Positions 5,431 to 9,101 of a stretch of 9,101 nucleotides of DNA are shown piece after piece (position 1 is the stretch's first letter; each line of letters starts with the position of its first letter). The translations under genes were made by a program, and so were the position numbers. Location: assembly GCA_900322025.1 (NCBI GenBank), contig ONYJ01000088.1, positions 1-9,101 of the forward strand. Direction: 5' to 3'. The notes beneath the pieces were generated by a model. That model saw only the letters and a program-made list of their open reading frames with translations. It searched no databases and had not been told where the DNA came from. The DNA comes from an uncultured Bacteroidales bacterium. GTDB taxonomy: Bacteria > Bacteroidota > Bacteroidia > Bacteroidales > UBA932.

Positions 5431-7551
5431 ATGACAAGAAGAAAGAATATATCGAAAAGCCGTAAGCGTTCTGGCAGTACAATGGGAAGGAGGGCTTTAG
5501 AACGGCGTTCTACAAAACAACAACGCGGAAAAGAAAGGAGAGTTATAGCAGAAGCTGAGGGTGTGCTTGAAGTGGCTTCAGGAGGTTATGGTTTTGTGCG
5601 TATTATTCCTAAGGAAGCAGACGAAGCGGTCTCCAAACAAAGAGAGAGGGAAGATGTTTTTATTCCTATGGGAAAGATGAGAGGGGCGCTAAACAATGAT
5701 ACGGTGAGGATTGTTATTACAAAGAAGAATGTGGAAAAAGGAAATGAGGGCGAGGTTGTAAAAATAGTGAGCCGTAGCACCAGACCTTATGTAGGGCTTA
5801 TGCAGATAACAGGGAGGCATGCTTGGGTTATTATAGAAAACCGGAATATGCCTTATGATGTAGAAGTTCCAATAGATTCTGTAAAGAAAGAATGGCAGGG
5901 TAAAAAGGTAGCCGTATTGGTAAAAGATTTTCCGAGAGGTTTTCAGACTCCGGTAGGAGAAATTGTAGATGTGCTTGGCAAGCCGGGAGAAAACGATACG
6001 GAAATGCATGCAATTTTATCGGAGTTTGGTCTGCCCTATAAGTTTTTACCGGAGGTTGAGGCGGCTGCAGACAAAATTCCTAAACAGATTACAGCCAAAG
6101 ATTTAGAAGGTAGAAAAGATTTGCGTACAGATTGTATTTTTACCATAGATCCGGCAGACGCAAAAGATTTTGATGATGCAGTATCTTACAAGGTTTTGGA
6201 GAGCGGAAACGTAGAAGTAGGTGTGCATATTGCAGACGTGTCGTACTATGTAAGGCCTCAGTCTGTGTTGGATAAAGAAGCTTACGCTCGAGCAACATCT
6301 GTATATCTTGCAGACAGAACTATTCCTATGTTGCCGGAAGCATTGTCTAACAATCTGTGTTCTCTCCGTCCGAACGAAGACAAACTGTGTTTTTCTGCAA
6401 TTTTTGAAATGGATTCTGCCGGTAAAATTTATAAGCAGTGGTTTGGAAGAACTGTAATATGTTCCTCTTATCGCTTTGCTTACGAAGAGGCTCAGCAGAT
6501 AATAGACAATAACGGAGAAATGAGTACATACAAACCCATACTTTCCGAAGCAGAAATACCTTCTAAAGAGGTTATAAACTCTGTATTAGAGCTTCATAAA
6601 CTGGCCACGGTGCTGAGAAAGAAAAGATTCAAAGAAGGTTCCATAAGCTTTGAGCGGCCAGAAATGAAGATAATAGTAGATGAAAAAGGCAAGCCAACAG
6701 ATGTAGTACAAAAGATAACCAAGTCTGCCAACTGGCTCATAGAGGAGTTTATGCTATTGGCAAACAAGGCAGTGGCAACCTACATAGCCACCTCAATACG
6801 TAAGCAGGCTCCTACTTTTGTGTATCGTGTTCACGATGAGCCTAATATGGAAAAGGTAGCAGAGCTCAAGACATTTATAAAATACTTTGGGTATAAAATA
6901 GAGGCAGATACTCCAAAACAACTCGCAAAGAGCCTAAATAAACTTATGGAGCAGATACAGGGTAAGCCGGAATGTGAAACTATTGAGTTGTTGGCATTGA
7001 GATGTATGGCAAGAGCTCAGTATTCTACAGACAATATAGGACACTATGGTCTTGGATTCAGGTACTATACCCACTTTACCTCCCCTATAAGAAGATATCC
7101 CGATATGATGGTTCATAGGTTGCTTGCATATTATCTGGAAGACGGAAAAAGTGCGGATAAACAAAAATATGAGGAATTTTGCGAGCATTCTTCGCAGAGA
7201 GAACAGATTGCAACAGAGGCTGAAAGAGCCAGCATAAAATACAAAATGGCCGAGTATATGCAGGAAAGGATAGGGCAAATCTTCAATGGAACTGTAAGTG
7301 GTGTTACCGAATGGGGTTTATATGTGCAAGTAGAACCTACTCACATAGAGGGAATGATAGCGTTGAAAGAACTCGAAGACGATTATTATCAGTTTGACGA
7401 GAAAACCTTTAGTGTTGTAGGGAAATCCTCCAGACGCAAGTTTACCTTGGGCGATAGAATAAAGGTTAAAGTAGAACGTATTTCGTTAGAACAGAAAACA
7501 ATAGATTATTCTTTGGTTTTAGAAGACGAACCTCAGACAGCAAAAATTTAA
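5431..7551 (+). CDS. rnr: Ribonuclease R (RNase II/RNB family 3'-5' exoribonuclease)
   Basis: Cytoplasmic processive 3'-to-5' exoribonuclease that degrades mRNA, structured RNA and rRNA fragments to 5'-nucleoside monophosphates. The 706-residue protein starts with a very basic tail (16 Arg/Lys in residues 1-37). Two cold-shock-type OB domains follow (about 40-112, with GGYGFVR and DVFIP; about 118-185), then the RNB catalytic domain (about 228-565) and a C-terminal S1 RNA-binding domain (about 613-697). In the RNB domain, TIDPADAKDFDDAV supplies the four magnesium-binding aspartates Asp240, Asp246, Asp248 and Asp249, and GVHIADVSYYV carries the aromatic residues that stack on RNA. HFTSPIRRYPDMMVHRLL (548-565) is the RNB signature. 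The full set CSD-CSD-RNB-S1 and the length favour RNase R over RNase II. It lacks an obvious N-terminal helix-turn-helix domain and the long lysine-rich C-terminal tail of the E. coli enzyme. The frame is open and intact. gpmI follows after 12 bp, suggesting one operon. Confidence 0.97.
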   Translation: MTRRKNISKSRKRSGSTMGRRALERRSTKQQRGKERRVIAEAEGVLEVASGGYGFVRIIPKEADEAVSKQREREDVFIPMGKMRGALNNDTVRIVITKKNVEKGNEGEVVKIVSRSTRPYVGLMQITGRHAWVIIENRNMPYDVEVPIDSVKKEWQGKKVAVLVKDFPRGFQTPVGEIVDVLGKPGENDTEMHAILSEFGLPYKFLPEVEAAADKIPKQITAKDLEGRKDLRTDCIFTIDPADAKDFDDAVSYKVLESGNVEVGVHIADVSYYVRPQSVLDKEAYARATSVYLADRTIPMLPEALSNNLCSLRPNEDKLCFSAIFEMDSAGKIYKQWFGRTVICSSYRFAYEEAQQIIDNNGEMSTYKPILSEAEIPSKEVINSVLELHKLATVLRKKRFKEGSISFERPEMKIIVDEKGKPTDVVQKITKSANWLIEEFMLLANKAVATYIATSIRKQAPTFVYRVHDEPNMEKVAELKTFIKYFGYKIEADTPKQLAKSLNKLMEQIQGKPECETIELLALRCMARAQYSTDNIGHYGLGFRYYTHFTSPIRRYPDMMVHRLLAYYLEDGKSADKQKYEEFCEHSSQREQIATEAERASIKYKMAEYMQERIGQIFNGTVSGVTEWGLYVQVEPTHIEGMIALKELEDDYYQFDEKTFSVVGKSSRRKFTLGDRIKVKVERISLEQKTIDYSLVLEDEPQTAKI

Positions 7552-7563
7552 GTAGAGAGAAAG

Positions 7564-9101
7564 ATGGCAAAGAAAGTTTTATTGATGATTTTAGACGGGT
7601 GGGGATTGGGAGAACGTGGCAAAGCCAACGCTATAGAAACTCAGGGCCAACCCAACATAGATGCATTAAAAGCAAAATTTCCGCATTCTCAGCTTTTAGC
7701 TTGCGGAGAAGATGTGGGGTTGCCGGACGGGCAGATGGGCAACTCAGAGGTTGGACATCTAAATATTGGAGCCGGCAGAATTGTATATCAAGACCTAGTT
7801 AAGATTAACAAAGTGTGTAAAGAGCATACAATGTTAGAAAACAAAGAGATACGCTCTGTTATGGCCTATGCTAAAAGCGGTAATCCAAATGGGGTGTTTG
7901 AAATTGAAGGCCAGGCACACGATCTTCATCTTTTGGGCTTGGTTTCAAGAGGTGGAGTGCATAGTTCTTTGGAGCATGTTTTTGCCTTCTTGGATACAGC
8001 AAAGCAATGTGGGCTTAAAAGGGTTTTTGTGCATTGTTTTATGGATGGCAGAGATACCGATCCGCATAGTGGAAAGGGCTTTATTGCAGAGCTTGAGGAA
8101 CACATGGCCAAAAGTTGTGGCAGGGTAGCAACCATTTGCGGGCGGTTCTATGCTATGGATAGGGATAAGCGATGGGATAGAATAAAGGAGGCTTACGATT
8201 TGCTAACCACCGGCAAAGGCCAAAACTTTATTTCTGCTCAGGAGGCTGTGCAATATTCATACGATGAGGGAATTACAGATGAGTTTATAAAGCCTCTGTG
8301 CATAGTGGAGGAGGCTTTCAATAACAGCAATCAGCCGGTAGGCACCATAAAGAAAGACGATGCGGTTATATTCTTCAACTTTAGAAACGACCGTGCTCGC
8401 GAACTGACATATGTGCTTACCCAACGGGATATGCCGGAGGAAGGTATGCGCACGCTGCCGCTTTACTATTGCTGTTTAACCCCATACGACGATTCGTTCA
8501 CCGGACTTCATATACTGTTTGGCAAAGAGCATATACAAAAGACCTTGGGGGAGATTATTGCAGAAGCCGGAAAAAGACAATTACGCATAGCCGAAACAGA
8601 AAAATATGCACATGTTACATTTTTCTTCAGCGGTGGTAGAGAAGAGCCTTTCAAAAACGAAGACAGAATACTTGTAGCCTCTCCTAAAGTGGCAACTTAC
8701 GATTTGCAGCCAGAAATGAGTGCTCCGGAAGTAGCTGATAAATTGATAGATATTATAAGAACAGAGAAAGAAGATTTTATTGTTCTGAATTTTGCTAATG
8801 GAGATATGGTAGGGCACACAGGAGTGTATTCTGCTATATGCAAGGCCGTAGAGTGTGTAGATTCTCTTACCGGCAAAATAGTGGAAGAAGCTCGCAAAGC
8901 CGGTTATTCCGTACTGATTACAGCCGATCATGGCAATGCAGACTATGCAATAAATCCAGACGGTACACCTAACACCCAACACTCTTTGAATCCGGTACAG
9001 TTTATTGTAATAGACGATGATGTAAAGAGTGTGGATAACGGAAAACTATGCGATATAGCACCAACGGTGCTAAAGCTGATGGACATATCCAAGCCATCGG
9101 A
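7564..9101 (+). CDS. gpmI: 2,3-bisphosphoglycerate-independent phosphoglycerate mutase, 3' end cut by window
   Basis: Cytoplasmic glycolytic enzyme that interconverts 3- and 2-phosphoglycerate through a phosphoserine intermediate, using two manganese ions and no bisphosphoglycerate cofactor. It belongs to the alkaline phosphatase superfamily. The frame is open for 512 codons to the last base with no stop. The family is about 505-515 residues long, so only a short C-terminal tail is missing. Visible active-site features are MILDGWG (metal ligand Asp11), MGNSEVGHLNIGAGR (phosphorylated Ser61), GGVHS (His133), DGRDTDP (161-167), RFYAMDRDKRWDR (194-206), FNFRNDRARE (271-280), ETEKYAHVTFFFSGG (Lys347), NGDMVGHTG (Asp414, His418), ADHGNAD (Asp455, His456) and TQHSLNPV (His473). 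These are all the metal and substrate residues expected of the family. The ATG at 7564 places DGWG at the usual distance from the N-terminus. It lies 12 bp after rnr with no promoter or terminator between, so it is probably co-transcribed with rnr. Confidence 0.97.
   Translation, partial: MAKKVLLMILDGWGLGERGKANAIETQGQPNIDALKAKFPHSQLLACGEDVGLPDGQMGNSEVGHLNIGAGRIVYQDLVKINKVCKEHTMLENKEIRSVMAYAKSGNPNGVFEIEGQAHDLHLLGLVSRGGVHSSLEHVFAFLDTAKQCGLKRVFVHCFMDGRDTDPHSGKGFIAELEEHMAKSCGRVATICGRFYAMDRDKRWDRIKEAYDLLTTGKGQNFISAQEAVQYSYDEGITDEFIKPLCIVEEAFNNSNQPVGTIKKDDAVIFFNFRNDRARELTYVLTQRDMPEEGMRTLPLYYCCLTPYDDSFTGLHILFGKEHIQKTLGEIIAEAGKRQLRIAETEKYAHVTFFFSGGREEPFKNEDRILVASPKVATYDLQPEMSAPEVADKLIDIIRTEKEDFIVLNFANGDMVGHTGVYSAICKAVECVDSLTGKIVEEARKAGYSVLITADHGNADYAINPDGTPNTQHSLNPVQFIVIDDDVKSVDNGKLCDIAPTVLKLMDISKPS

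Noticed and set aside
5328..5465. 45-codon hydrophobic small ORF between secDF and rnr
   Set aside because: Its hydrophobic part is encoded by the terminator T-tract and the promoter region, it spans the terminator hairpin, and it overlaps the rnr start. It looks like a by-product of these signals.
7599..8982. Plus- and minus-strand frames inside the region after rnr
   Set aside because: The true frame here is gpmI, open from 7564 to the window end with every catalytic motif. The others are shadows.
1..9101. Possible mobile element, CRISPR array or defence system
   Set aside because: I saw no transposase or integrase sequence, no spaced direct repeats, no attachment-site duplication of the tRNA end inside the window and no shift in base use.

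Overview
The window looks like an ordinary housekeeping stretch of a Bacteroidota chromosome, most likely order Bacteroidales. Four lines of evidence point there. Promoter-like boxes matching the Bacteroidetes -7 consensus TAnnTTTG stand at sensible distances before the tRNA and before three of the four protein genes. The starts lack good Shine-Dalgarno sequences and have A-rich leaders. SecD and SecF are fused into one protein beginning MQNKG. A secreted PD40-propeller protein carries C-terminal SPOR-like repeats. The DNA is moderately AT-rich and its character is even throughout, with no insertion sequence, phage gene, CRISPR array or other sign of transfer.

Layout. Bases 1-86 hold a tRNA-Ser(GCU) on the minus strand, missing only its last 3' bases at the window edge. 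Its promoter lies at 113-120. A minus-strand gene (172-2166) encodes a 664-residue exported PD40/coiled-coil/double-SPOR-like envelope protein of unknown specific role. A compact intergenic region (2167-2278) holds two divergent promoters whose upstream elements overlap, plus a 7-bp-stem palindrome at the presumed start of the leftward transcript. On the plus strand, secDF (2279-5314, 1011 residues) is followed by a strong intrinsic terminator (5337-5377). A new promoter (5384-5391) then drives rnr (RNase R, 5431-7551) and, 12 bp further on, gpmI (cofactor-independent phosphoglycerate mutase, 7564 to the window end, cut a few residues before its expected stop).

How the genes relate. secDF and the divergent PD40/SPOR-like gene both serve the cell envelope: protein export, and a secreted protein with domains often linked to peptidoglycan or the outer membrane. 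rnr and gpmI look co-transcribed but belong to RNA decay and glycolysis, so the pairing need not be functional. I found no convincing undescribed system. The points most worth a second look are the back-to-back promoter region, the tandem SPOR-like tail, the unusual basic N-terminus of RNase R, and the overlap of the secDF terminator with the rnr promoter region.
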